Of a DNA stretch of 64,000 nucleotides, positions 1-7,629 are shown one piece after another. How positions within the stretch are numbered: position 1 is the first letter of the stretch; each line of letters starts with the position of its first letter. The DNA lies in NCBI GenBank assembly GCA_000472185.1, contig AVDB01000001.1:248001-312000 (forward strand). The letters run 5' to 3'. The notes below the pieces were generated by a model. It did not search any database and was not told the DNA's origin. It saw nothing but the letters and a program-made list of their open reading frames with translations. The stretch comes from Rhodobacteraceae bacterium HIMB11. Its GTDB lineage: Bacteria > Pseudomonadota > Alphaproteobacteria > Rhodobacterales > Rhodobacteraceae. The position numbers and the translations under genes were made by a program.

Positions 1-7
1 CGCAGTC

Positions 8-100
8 TTACGCCGCAGGCGCTTCAATCTTAGCTGGGGATACACCACGCACAAAAGCATGGGCCATCTGGGCCGAACGCTTCTGCATTTCCTTCTTCAT
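8..100 (-). CDS. possible 30-residue ORF, unknown
   Basis: A 30-codon frame runs from an ATG at 100 to a TAA at 8 and encodes a short basic and then Ala/Pro-rich peptide ending in PAKIEAPAA. An in-frame stop lies ten codons upstream of the ATG, so it is not the end of a longer gene inside this window. I see no clear ribosome binding site and recognise no family. It could be a chance frame or a small accessory gene next to the phage-like region. Confidence 0.18.
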   Translation of the reverse strand: MKKEMQKRSAQMAHAFVRGVSPAKIEAPAA

Positions 101-156
101 GCTATTGCCGTCGATTATGCTGACAATTTACGTGCTGTAACCAACAGGAGAAACAG

Positions 157-351
157 ATGCTATTTCCAATAAAGTTTGCTGCCGCCAATATCTTTTTAGC
201 TGGCGTTACGGCTGGTGCAGTGGGCGGCACGGCGACAGTTATTGTTTTGTCTGATGCGAAGCGCAGAGAACAATTGAAGCATTGTGCAGATAAAATGCGC
301 GAAAACTGCAAAACAAAGTTCAACATGAAGCCCACGACTGACGGTCTTTAG
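157..351 (+). CDS. small single-pass membrane protein, unknown
   Basis: The 64-residue product has one hydrophobic stretch near residues 8-31 (rich in Ala, Gly and Val), followed by a basic, Cys-containing soluble tail, so it is probably a small inner-membrane protein. The start is supported by AGGAG seven bases before the ATG. No family is recognised. It sits among other unassigned small genes at the edge of the window, in the same region as a phage-type holin, so it may be part of a mobile-element remnant. Functional assignment is not possible from sequence. Confidence 0.45.
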   Translation: MLFPIKFAAANIFLAGVTAGAVGGTATVIVLSDAKRREQLKHCADKMRENCKTKFNMKPTTDGL

Positions 352-443
352 TTTACTTTTTCAAACCCTTCATGGTTCATATACCGAAGCTGCTTCATAG
401 TTTTCTTTCGTTTTACTGTGGAAAGAATTTGAAGAGAAACCTG

Positions 444-752
444 ATGGCTATTTGGACTATGGTGAAATACCGCCCGCTCGAGGGTTGTGTTGATAAATTT
501 TTGGATGGTGCAAAATGCTTGGAGGACAACCATCCCGACAAAGACGTGCGCCTCTCTATTTATCATGTTATCCAAATAACCGCTCGTAAAACTATTGATC
601 AGCTTATTGATAACCAAGATTATGGACTTGATTGGTTGGACAGCGTCGATCACTTACTTGAAAAAGACAGCAGCGGCAGCAGGACAGAGAGTTGGTCAGC
701 TTATGAAGTAGACGAACTACGCAGAGTATCTGGTATAAACACTATTTTTTAA
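444..752 (+). CDS. hypothetical protein, about 102 residues
   Basis: An acidic, apparently soluble protein. The frame is open from 372, but the internal ATG at 444 is preferred because a purine-rich GAAGAGA lies upstream of it, giving 102 instead of 126 residues. The sequence has amphipathic stretches, a run of Asp/Leu-rich segments and no motif I recognise. Its end overlaps by 11 bases the end of the convergent holin-like gene. The neighbourhood suggests accessory or prophage-remnant DNA. Function unknown. Confidence 0.4.
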   Translation: MAIWTMVKYRPLEGCVDKFLDGAKCLEDNHPDKDVRLSIYHVIQITARKTIDQLIDNQDYGLDWLDSVDHLLEKDSSGSRTESWSAYEVDELRRVSGINTIF

Positions 753-1086
753 GTCCCCGCACGGTTCTTATTCCAAAACTGGCGGCAATCGACGCATACA
801 TTCCCCACTGAACCCAGAGGGGGGTCGTCTCAAGGTTTGCAAATCCTCGCGCCATGGCGTCTTGAAGAGAGGGAACAAAATTAGCAGCAAGAATGCACAC
901 GAACACAATCGTCCATAGTTCATCCTTCCAGCTATTTTGAGCCGAACAAATTGCCTCCAGTTCCCAGTCAATTTCACCTGTGAGCTGCTTCTTTTTTATT
1001 TCCGTTTCGTGAAGTTTTTGCTGCGCTTTGCTGTCCAGCCACGGAGCAGCCAGTCCAGTTACACTGGATAAAATTTGTCCGATCAT
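742..1086 (-). CDS. holin of the 3TM / gene-transfer-agent type
   Basis: The 114-residue product resembles the holin family used for release of phages and gene transfer agents. It has a charged N-terminal half with a Lys/Glu helix, the segment NSWKDELWTIVFVCILAANF, and a C-terminal SFGIRTVRG that matches the typical ending of these proteins. Hydrophobic segments lie near residues 55-75 and 90-108. In the family such proteins permeabilise the inner membrane so that an endolysin can reach the wall. No endolysin, terminase or capsid gene is visible in the window, so this is either the edge of a prophage lying to the left or an orphan remnant. The family call is by remembered pattern. Confidence 0.6.
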   Translation of the reverse strand: MIGQILSSVTGLAAPWLDSKAQQKLHETEIKKKQLTGEIDWELEAICSAQNSWKDELWTIVFVCILAANFVPSLQDAMARGFANLETTPLWVQWGMYASIAASFGIRTVRGLKK

Positions 1087-1275
1087 GCTGCGATCTTTCC
1101 TTTGATTTGGTGAAATTGCGATGTTGTTTTAGTGTCCCTGCAGCCAACACAAGGAGCCTCTGGTTTCCAATAACAATAAAGTTCCAATGCTAAGGAATTT
1201 GCCGCAGTGTCGTTGTTCGCGGCGAATGTAGTGTGATCAACAGGTTGGCAATGACTTGTTGGTCACACACCTCCG

Positions 1276-1331
1276 AAAGTGGGGTCAGCTGATTTGTTCC
1301 CAATAATGTCTTCGCTGACCTCACTTTTTTT
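1276..1331. repeat. inverted repeat with GTGGGGTCAGC arms, terminator-like
   Basis: AAAGTGGGGTCAGC at 1276-1289 is repeated in inverse orientation as GCTGACCTCACTTT at 1314-1327 with one G-T pair, a 24-base loop and a following T run. It could end transcription into the next operon. The GTGGGGTCAG core also recalls repeats seen next to REP-associated transposases, but no such gene is present here. This 330-base gap (1087-1416) otherwise holds only the small palindrome at 1345-1359 and presumably a promoter. Confidence 0.5.
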
Positions 1332-1344
1332 CTCTAACGCATAG

Positions 1345-1359
1345 GTACAGTTTCTGTAC
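1345..1359. promoter_or_regulatory. palindrome GTACAG-TTT-CTGTAC, possible operator
   Basis: A perfect 6-base inverted repeat with a 3-base spacer lies about 58 bases before the start of the SnoaL-like gene at 1417, where an operator would be expected. No regulator gene is adjacent, so the binding protein is unknown. Confidence 0.35.
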
Positions 1360-1416
1360 TGGCGGCATGCATCGCTCTTGTTAGGGTTTTTGCACTAACT
1401 AACAGGGAGAAAACAA

Positions 1417-1746
1417 ATGTCACTTTATGCGAAAATCAAAGCAGCTGAAGATTCAAGAGACGTAGACGCATATCTAGCCTGCCTGCATGACGACTTTGTT
1501 TTTGTAAGGCACCAGTCTGGCACTGAGGTAACAAAGGCGGAATGGGCACCTACCGTCACGGCAATGATGGAAAGCAGTGCATTAGAGATCAGTAAGCAAC
1601 GGTGTTTGTACGAAAACGACGACATTATGATCGAACACCAATTTATGAAGTTTGCTGACGGTACTTCTGAAGCGGTGCTTGTCGTTAACCACATCAAAGA
1701 TGGAAAGATCATTCGTGTCGAAACTGGTGCAACCCCAATAAAGTAA
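1417..1746 (+). CDS. SnoaL-like / NTF2-fold family protein
   Basis: The 109-residue protein fits the small alpha+beta cone fold of the SnoaL/NTF2 superfamily: an N-terminal helix followed by DVDAYLACLHDDFVFVRHQ and a C-terminal strand pair DGKIIRVETG. Members bind small hydrophobic ligands or act as isomerases and hydrolases, and the specific reaction cannot be told here. The start has a good site (AGGGAG, nine bases upstream). It is followed after 28 bases by an ABM-domain gene and then a terminator, so the two form a short operon, probably handling one small substrate together. Confidence 0.65.
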   Translation: MSLYAKIKAAEDSRDVDAYLACLHDDFVFVRHQSGTEVTKAEWAPTVTAMMESSALEISKQRCLYENDDIMIEHQFMKFADGTSEAVLVVNHIKDGKIIRVETGATPIK

Positions 1747-1774
1747 ATAAACTCAATCAACAAGGAGAGAATAA

Positions 1775-2068
1775 ATGTCTGTTTACGTAATTGCTGAGTT
1801 TCCTTTTTCGGAAAAAGGCGCACAAGAATTTATGGATTGGACCAAAAGTGATGATGGCTATGCCGTGACAAAAGCGTGGGCAGGCTTTGAGTTGATCCAA
1901 ACACTGTTAGCAGAAGACAATAAAACCATCTACTTGTACGAAAAATGGGCATCTAAAGAAGAACATCAAGGTTATTTAAATATGCGCGTGGAAGGAGGAC
2001 TTATGGATTTTCTTGGACCACGTTTAGAAGGCGAGTTTAAGTTTCACTACTTTGATGACGTTGACTAA
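1775..2068 (+). CDS. antibiotic biosynthesis monooxygenase (ABM)-like protein
   Basis: The 97-residue protein has the ferredoxin-like layout of the ABM/dimeric alpha-beta barrel family: an opening strand SVYVIAEFPF, a helix, and the strand KTIYLYEKWASKEEHQGYL, which carries the typical W.s.e.h..h pattern. Family members are quinone-forming monooxygenases, heme degraders or simple small-molecule binders, often acting as dimers. AAGGAGAG precedes the ATG. It is the second gene of a two-gene unit with the SnoaL-like gene, and a strong terminator follows at 2128. Substrate unknown. Confidence 0.65.
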   Translation: MSVYVIAEFPFSEKGAQEFMDWTKSDDGYAVTKAWAGFELIQTLLAEDNKTIYLYEKWASKEEHQGYLNMRVEGGLMDFLGPRLEGEFKFHYFDDVD

Positions 2069-2127
2069 TATAGGTCATTACGCACTTCATTTTAGCGACG
2101 CCAGAGAAGTCGAAGTAAGCAACAACC

Positions 2128-2165
2128 AATGCCGATAGTGACCAAATGCTGTCGGCATTTTCTCT
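2128..2165 (+). terminator. intrinsic terminator after the SnoaL/ABM operon
   Basis: AATGCCGATAG and CTGTCGGCATT form an 11-pair stem (one G-T pair) with a 10-base loop, followed by TTTCTCT. It closes the two-gene unit ending at 2068. Confidence 0.75.
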
Positions 2166-2248
2166 ACTAATTTTGAGGGAATCGATTCATGTGCTAGCCT
2201 GCGAATCCACCTAGCGAAGACTAGGAAATATTGAAGCAGGAAAACCTT

Positions 2249-2389
2249 ATGAAAACTTTATCGAAGTGGCTAATCGCCACCGCTATCACTATATTTTCGT
2301 TCTTATTTCTTTTGATGCTTGCATCTGGTGCCACCAGTACCAATTCCACTGATGCCATTCCTGCCTGTAGAGGTGTGATATGCTCTTAG
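2249..2389 (+). CDS. 46-residue membrane peptide with C-terminal Cys pair
   Basis: A 46-codon frame starts after GCAGGA with proper spacing and encodes one hydrophobic segment (about residues 8-26), a Ser/Thr-rich linker and the tail PACRGVICS with two cysteines. It overlaps the start of the next small gene by ten bases, which suggests translational coupling. No family is recognised. The N-terminal part could be a signal anchor placing the Cys pair in the periplasm. Confidence 0.5.
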   Translation: MKTLSKWLIATAITIFSFLFLLMLASGATSTNSTDAIPACRGVICS

Positions 2390-2595
2390 ATTGGTTAGAA
2401 CGGAGGTTAGAATACACCCAACGTAAAAGGCTAAGAAAGCTGATCCATAATCTAATCGAGATTGTTTATGTGAATGCCTTGTTTGCTTTAATCATGTTGA
2501 TTATGCTTTTGCCGTTTATCATTCTTTTCCTGTCGGGCGATCACCCGGCAGCACCAAATGGCAATTGTTACGCACCACCAGACGGATGCCAGTGA
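2380..2595 (+). CDS. 71-residue membrane protein with C-terminal Cys pair
   Basis: The protein begins with a strongly basic amphipathic part (LERRLEYTQRKRLRKL), continues with one long hydrophobic segment near residues 31-52 and ends in NGNCYAPPDGCQ. The charge distribution predicts the N-terminus inside and the Cys-containing tail outside the inner membrane. AGAGGTG precedes the ATG, and the gene starts within the end of the preceding 46-residue gene. Both products share the plan of one membrane segment plus a short tail with two cysteines, so they may form a pair. No known family. Confidence 0.55.
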   Translation: MLLDWLERRLEYTQRKRLRKLIHNLIEIVYVNALFALIMLIMLLPFIILFLSGDHPAAPNGNCYAPPDGCQ

Positions 2596-2750
2596 CCCAA
2601 CTGCAGTGCAACAACGAGTTCTGAGAGATGTTTGCATACTAGATGTTTAAGACATTCGATACTTTATTATCATAAATGGATCGCAGAATACTGAGCAGCT
2701 GCGTTGAAAATTGGTTACAAGGCCTCGCAAAATATTTAAACAATGATTTA

Positions 2751-3341
2751 ATGATGATAAAAACTATAGCTGCTACATCGATTGCCCTCATAACCTGCGC
2801 TTCTGCAGTTTGGTATTTCGCACCGAAGTTTCTGGAGCAACCAGCGTATAGCGTTCTCAAAAAAGAGGGTAGCATCGAAGTGCGAGCATACGAACAAATG
2901 TTACTTCAATCCGTGGCAGTCAGTGGTGATCAGTATGATGCACTTCGCAACGGCTTTCGCCCATTGGTGAGATACATTGGCGCCAAAGAGAGAGACGGAG
3001 AGAAAATCTCAATGACTGCGCCTGTGATGCAAATCCTTGACGATACCAAACAGGAATGGATTGTATCATTTTCGATGCCGTCAAAATACAACGAAGACAG
3101 CCTTCCTAATTCCAACAATAATATGGTTTTTACAGAAGTCGTTCCTCCCACCGTAACGGCGGTGATCAGGTTCAGTGGTCGAGCGAATGCAGATTTACTC
3201 GGACGAAAGACCGCAGAGTTGATGAACTGGATTGACGAGCTAGGATACGTGGCAAAAGAAAAGCCGCGCTACATGTTCTATAATGACCCAAGCACTCCGC
3301 CGTTTTTGAGGCGCAACGAAGTAATGATAGCTGTCCAATAA
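2751..3341 (+). CDS. SOUL family heme-binding protein
   Basis: The 196-residue product has an N-terminal hydrophobic segment (about residues 3-20) and then a SOUL/HBP domain: YSVLKKEGSIEVRAYEQMLL near the start, GEKISMTAPVMQ in the middle and the family-typical C-terminus with RYMFYNDPSTPPFLRRNEV. SOUL proteins bind heme or tetrapyrroles loosely in animals and plants; the bacterial role is poorly defined. The frame is open from 2676, but the ATG-ATG at 2751 places the hydrophobic segment at the N-terminus as expected for an anchor. No strong ribosome binding site is visible for either start. The gene stands alone. Confidence 0.8.
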   Translation: MMIKTIAATSIALITCASAVWYFAPKFLEQPAYSVLKKEGSIEVRAYEQMLLQSVAVSGDQYDALRNGFRPLVRYIGAKERDGEKISMTAPVMQILDDTKQEWIVSFSMPSKYNEDSLPNSNNNMVFTEVVPPTVTAVIRFSGRANADLLGRKTAELMNWIDELGYVAKEKPRYMFYNDPSTPPFLRRNEVMIAVQ

Positions 3342-3565
3342 TCTTCAAACATTTTTTTGGCTATTTTAGAGCGCGTGAACAAGCACCCCCCAATCCCTGC
3401 TCACGCTTCATCAAGCTGCTTGTGTTGACTACAAGTGCGATTATGGCCCAACGGTAAACGTAGATTGTATTTAGACCAAATGTCAAAACGCCGCACTTGC
3501 ATTGCTGCGATGCAGCATTATGTTGTTGTATAAGCAACCATCCTCCCTACACGGTTGTTAAAACT

Positions 3566-3605
3566 AGCCCCTGCATCTTTTCGGTGTTGGGGCTTCTTCT
3601 TTCTG
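3566..3605. terminator. terminator between convergent SOUL and desaturase genes
   Basis: AGCCCC at 3566-3571 pairs with GGGGCT at 3589-3594 with some inner pairing, followed on the + strand by TCTTCTTTCT. It lies between two convergent genes; the rest of the 293-base gap shows no coding signal. Confidence 0.5.
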
Positions 3606-3634
3606 GCAGCGGGATTGCCTGATGTGCATCAGTT

Positions 3635-4705
3635 TCATAGTGAATGAGGAAGCAAGTGTTCAACTTCGTCGCGATAAGGGACAGCATTTTTAGGTAAGTC
3701 GTAAACAATCACAGCCTTACTATCTGTCAACTGTTTCCAAAGCACAGGTAACAGTCGTTTGTATGCTGCAAAAATGCTCGTCTCAGCTGCTGGCAAATCA
3801 TCTTTAATCAATTCTCTCAGAGCAGGAAGCTGATAATATGGTATCATAGTAAACATATGATGCTCGACATGATAATTCATATTTAGATATAGAAATCGAT
3901 TGATCGGTCCCATCATCACGGTGCGTGTATTAAGCCTGTGATCAGTTACGTTCTCGGCCATTCCTAAATGTTGCAGAGCGCCTGTCATACTCATTTGCCA
4001 CGTGCCATACAGACGAGGAGTAACAACAAGCAGTAACGGAACAACAGAATTTAAAAATAACGCACTTGCCAGCGTTACAACAAATATCAGGCCCCAAACC
4101 CTTGCAACGAAGAAAACCTTTGCAAAATCCTTCTCACGTAAGTACGTTGCCTCTTCTGCGTTTATCATTCCCCGAACGTGACTGAACCATCTTATTAAGT
4201 TCACTTTTAGCTCAATTACACCAAAGATACCTAAAACTTGTTTAATAAGATCAGGGGGCCGCATATTTTGAATTTCTGGATCACGGCCGACGATTATTGT
4301 GTCAGTGTGATGTCTGACGTGGCTCGCTCTCCACACGTACGGTGACCGCAGCAGAAAAAAGGACGCGATTTGGTAAATCAGCTCGTTCTTCCATGGAGTT
4401 TTAAACGCCGTAGAATGACCGCACTCATGCCAACGAGCATCTGACGCAGAAGAATAAAGGACACCGTAAATAAGCCAAAACGGCAAACCCCACCAAGATG
4501 GAAAAGTATACACGGCGAGGCTGCCAGAGATGACAAGCAAGCCAAGCCATATCAACGCATCTATAGTTGGGCGCAGGTCTTGTTTGATACTTAGTTCACG
4601 TATTTCTTTAGGATCAACTTTTGGGCGAAACCAATGTGGGTTAGCAAGACCAGAAGCAATGGCCTCTTTTCCAGACTGTCCCAACAAAGAATAATCTTGC
4701 TTCAT
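3635..4705 (-). CDS. membrane fatty acid desaturase family protein
   Basis: The 356-residue protein has the three histidine boxes of membrane di-iron desaturases in order: HECGHS near residue 96, HVRHH near residue 133 and HVEHH near residue 283, with hydrophobic segments around residues 55-95, 110-125 and 215-240. Such enzymes introduce double bonds into acyl chains or hydroxylate related lipids, using O2 and an electron donor. The start at 4705 is chosen over 4723 because GAGGT lies seven bases before it, while nothing precedes the upstream ATG. It is transcribed alone, divergent from the SAP-like gene. The exact substrate, and whether it is a desaturase or a MocD-like oxygenase, cannot be settled. 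Confidence 0.8.
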   Translation of the reverse strand: MKQDYSLLGQSGKEAIASGLANPHWFRPKVDPKEIRELSIKQDLRPTIDALIWLGLLVISGSLAVYTFPSWWGLPFWLIYGVLYSSASDARWHECGHSTAFKTPWKNELIYQIASFFLLRSPYVWRASHVRHHTDTIIVGRDPEIQNMRPPDLIKQVLGIFGVIELKVNLIRWFSHVRGMINAEEATYLREKDFAKVFFVARVWGLIFVVTLASALFLNSVVPLLLVVTPRLYGTWQMSMTGALQHLGMAENVTDHRLNTRTVMMGPINRFLYLNMNYHVEHHMFTMIPYYQLPALRELIKDDLPAAETSIFAAYKRLLPVLWKQLTDSKAVIVYDLPKNAVPYRDEVEHLLPHSL

Positions 4706-5001
4706 CAAGTTACCTCGAGTCACTGATAAATTCTAAGCACAGTGAAATGTTGCAAGTACCTCAACTTTATTTCAAGCAGTTTTGGCAGCTATCCACAAAT
4801 AATCCACGCGCTAGATTGGCTTCCTCTGGCTGATTGCTTTTGAAAGGGCTTAATTAGTTCGAACCTTTTTCAGAAAAAATGTGAGAGCGGGATCATTAGC
4901 AACTAAAGCGGTCGAGTTTTTGACCCCCCCTCCCTTTTTCTTGATGTTTCACAATTCATTTGCTTAGGTTTACCCGTAAACTTTGTAGCCAAGGAAAAGA
5001 C

Positions 5002-5265
5002 ATGTCGCTAAGCAAACACACGAAAACTGAACTTCTTGAAATGCTTTCATCACAAGGCATCGATGCAAAATCATCTATGAAGAAAGCCGAGCTGATCGAG
5101 CTGTTGGAGAATGCATCTGCCTCAGAAAGTAAAGAGGCAGCTTCCGAAGCAACAGAACCTGAGGCGAATACCGAGAGTGAAGCGAAACCAAGTGCGTCTC
5201 AGCCAGCATTTCTAGTGGTGGGTGTGTTTATCGCACTCGCAATTCTTGCATGGATAATACTCTGA
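5002..5265 (+). CDS. SAP/HeH-like domain protein with C-terminal membrane anchor
   Basis: The 87-residue product starts with a helix-extension-helix unit, KTELLEMLSSQGIDAKSSMK followed by KAELIELLENA, similar to SAP and Rho N-terminal motifs that contact nucleic acid. A Glu/Ala/Ser-rich linker follows, then one hydrophobic segment at the extreme C-terminus (about residues 70-87). The layout is that of a tail-anchored protein with a DNA- or RNA-binding head in the cytoplasm. The start at 5002 follows AAGGAAAAG and is preferred over 4960. It stands alone; the 295-base gap to the divergent desaturase should hold both promoters. Confidence 0.65.
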   Translation: MSLSKHTKTELLEMLSSQGIDAKSSMKKAELIELLENASASESKEAASEATEPEANTESEAKPSASQPAFLVVGVFIALAILAWIIL

Positions 5266-5346
5266 TACAATTCAGATAATGTTTCCCCTGAGTTTCCCCA
5301 AGAGAGACACTTTTGACTTGAATTTATGCTAAGTTATTGAAAACAG

Positions 5347-5422
5347 TGGTGAGCCGTACAGGATTCGAACCTGTGACCCACTGATTAAAAGTCAGTTGCT
5401 CTACCAACTGAGCTAACGGCCC
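5347..5422 (-). tRNA. tRNA-Lys (anticodon UUU)
   Basis: Read on the minus strand, the 76 bases fold as a standard tRNA: acceptor GGGCCGT pairs with ACGGCTC, the anticodon loop is CTTTTAA with UUU, the T loop has GGTTCGAATCC, and CCA is encoded. Discriminator base A. A sigma-70 type promoter lies directly upstream. Confidence 0.97.
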
Positions 5423-5432
5423 ACTGGCGCGC

Positions 5433-5461
5433 TGAATAAAAAGAACTGGGGGTATGGTCAA
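5433..5461 (-). promoter_or_regulatory. sigma-70 promoter of tRNA-Lys
   Basis: TTGACC (5461-5456) and TATTCA (5438-5433) are separated by 17 bases, and the tRNA 5' end is ten bases past the -10 element. Confidence 0.7.
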
Positions 5462-5527
5462 CCCCGAAAGTGAATTAATTGTCGTTATCTCTGGATTCAG
5501 GGCGATTTGGTACGTATATGCATGCTT

Positions 5528-6358
5528 ATGTCAGTTGAGTCCAAGATCCGCCTTCCGTTTATGAAGATGCATGGGCTCGGCAACGATTTCGTTGTCGTGG
5601 ATGTACGTGATTCCAGAATCGAATTAACGACTTCTCTCATCTCGGCTGTTGCGGATCGACATCGTGGTGTTGGGTTCGATCAGCTTGCTGTGATTTTACC
5701 CAGCGACGTTGATGCGCATCTGGATTTTTACAATTCAGATGGTTCAAAATCTGCCGCTTGCGGGAATGCAACCCGTTGCATCGCAAGATTTTTGATGAAT
5801 GAAACTGGCAAAACCACGCTTGATCTGAAAACCGATCGCGGCATTTTGCATGCTATGGATCAGGGCGAAGGCATTACGGCCGTGAACATGGGACACCCCA
5901 TGTTAGATTGGAACGAGGTTCCGTTGGCGTATGAATGCGACACGTTGTCGTTGCCAATTGAGGGCGCCCCTACTGCTACGGGAATAGGAAATCCGCATTG
6001 CACATTTTTTGTCGATGATGCAGAGCAGGTAAACTTGGAAAGTCGTGGTTCTGAAACCGAACATCACGCACTATTTCCAGAGCGTACAAATGTTCAATTC
6101 GCATCTGTGATCGGACCCAATCGCCTTCGTATGCGTGTGTGGGAACGGGGTGTCGGTGTGACGCTTGCCTCAGGATCATCATCATGTGCAACTGCTGTTG
6201 CCGCCGCGCGCCGCGGGCTAACAGGCCGCGCTGTCACAATTGATCTGGATGGCGGTCAAATACAGGTTGATTGGCGTGATGATGGTGTTTGGATGGCGGG
6301 CCCGACAGCGCATGTTTTTGACGGTGTGTTCACATTGGAATTTTTGGAACGCTTATGA
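5528..6358 (+). CDS. dapF: diaminopimelate epimerase
   Basis: The enzyme converts LL- to meso-diaminopimelate for lysine and peptidoglycan synthesis in the cytoplasm. The product (276 residues from 5528) shows MKMHGLGNDF at the N-terminus, the first catalytic cysteine in AACGNATRC (Cys78) and the second half-site near WERGVGVT. The residue that aligns with the second catalytic cysteine of E. coli (ACGSG) is Ser215 here, in ASGSSSC, with a Cys five positions later at 220. No strong ribosome binding site marks a start; 5522 (ATG) and 5507 (TTG) are alternatives. It opens an operon with mtaB, overlapping it by four bases. Confidence 0.93.
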   Translation: MSVESKIRLPFMKMHGLGNDFVVVDVRDSRIELTTSLISAVADRHRGVGFDQLAVILPSDVDAHLDFYNSDGSKSAACGNATRCIARFLMNETGKTTLDLKTDRGILHAMDQGEGITAVNMGHPMLDWNEVPLAYECDTLSLPIEGAPTATGIGNPHCTFFVDDAEQVNLESRGSETEHHALFPERTNVQFASVIGPNRLRMRVWERGVGVTLASGSSSCATAVAAARRGLTGRAVTIDLDGGQIQVDWRDDGVWMAGPTAHVFDGVFTLEFLERL

Positions 6359-7629
6359 TGAGTGATGAGCCTATTTTCACAACGCTTGGGTGCCGATTGA
6401 ACGCCTATGAGACCGAGGCGATGAAAGAATTGGCCCAGACTGCAGGCGTAGACAATGTCTATGTCATTAATACATGCGCCGTAACAGCCGAAGCGGTTCG
6501 AAAATCAAAGCAAGAGATTAGAAAACAAAAGCGGCAGTTTCCTGAGAAACAAATCATCGTAACTGGATGTGCTGCACAAATTGACCCAGATAGTTTTGCC
6601 GAAATGGCAGAGGTTAATGCTGTTATTGGGAACACGGTAAAGCTATCTGTGGATACATGGCGTGGCCTGTCAAACGGTTTCATTGGTCAAACCGAACGCG
6701 TGCAAGTTGATGACATTATGTCCGTCACCGAAACAGCAGAACATTTGATTGATGGTTTTGGTACGCGTAGCCGTGCATATGTTCAGGTTCAAAATGGCTG
6801 CGATCATCGCTGTACATTTTGCATCATACCGTTTGGCCGCGGAAATTCGCGTTCTGTTCCAGCAGGGGTTGTGGTTGATCAAATCAAACGGCTTGTGGAC
6901 AGTGGATATAACGAAGTTGTTCTGACGGGTGTTGATTTGACCAGTTGGGGCGCTGATTTGCCTGCCACCCCAAAGTTGGGTGATCTGGTTATGCGTATTC
7001 TTAGATTGGTCCCTGATTTGAACAGGCTTCGGATTAGTTCGATCGATTCAATCGAGGTTGATGAAAACCTGATGCAGGCCATCGCAACAGAACCGCGTTT
7101 GATGCCGCACCTGCATCTAAGTTTGCAGCATGGTGATGACCTAATCCTGAAACGCATGAAACGTCGGCACCTAAGAGATGATGCCATTCAATTTTGTGAA
7201 GAGGCGCGCAAATTACGCCCTGATATGATTTTTGGTGCGGATATCATCGCGGGCTTTCCAACCGAAACCGAAGCCCACTTTGAAAACTCGGTGAAGTTGG
7301 TGGACGAGTGTGATCTAACTTGGCTACACGTCTTCCCCTATTCTGCACGTCAGGGAACGCCTGCGGCACGCATGCCAGCGGTTGATGGTAGGTTGATTAA
7401 GGAACGTGCCGCGATACTCCGGCAAAAGGGTCATGAAAAAGTACAGACACATTTGCGTGATCAGGTTGGAAAGGTCCACGCGGTGTTGATGGAAAACCCC
7501 AACATGGGGCGAAGCGAGCAATTTACAGAGGTATGGTTCGATGCTTCGCAACAGGAAGGTGAAATAGTCACAGCCCAAATCACGGATATTGTAAATGGCA
7601 AGTTGTTTGCATTGCCCGTAACACCATGA
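6355..7629 (+). CDS. mtaB: tRNA t6A37 methylthiotransferase MtaB
   Basis: MtaB adds a methylthio group to N6-threonylcarbamoyladenosine at position 37 of tRNAs reading ANN codons, including the tRNA-Lys encoded just upstream. Seen in the sequence: the N-terminal methylthiotransferase domain with cysteines in TLGCRLN, INTCAVT and VTGCAAQ that hold one 4Fe-4S cluster, a radical SAM domain with CDHRCTFC near residue 150, and a C-terminal stretch compatible with TRAM. The length of 424 residues fits. The start overlaps the dapF stop (ATGATGA), indicating coupling. A second ATG directly follows the first. Confidence 0.93.
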   Translation: MMSDEPIFTTLGCRLNAYETEAMKELAQTAGVDNVYVINTCAVTAEAVRKSKQEIRKQKRQFPEKQIIVTGCAAQIDPDSFAEMAEVNAVIGNTVKLSVDTWRGLSNGFIGQTERVQVDDIMSVTETAEHLIDGFGTRSRAYVQVQNGCDHRCTFCIIPFGRGNSRSVPAGVVVDQIKRLVDSGYNEVVLTGVDLTSWGADLPATPKLGDLVMRILRLVPDLNRLRISSIDSIEVDENLMQAIATEPRLMPHLHLSLQHGDDLILKRMKRRHLRDDAIQFCEEARKLRPDMIFGADIIAGFPTETEAHFENSVKLVDECDLTWLHVFPYSARQGTPAARMPAVDGRLIKERAAILRQKGHEKVQTHLRDQVGKVHAVLMENPNMGRSEQFTEVWFDASQQEGEIVTAQITDIVNGKLFALPVTP

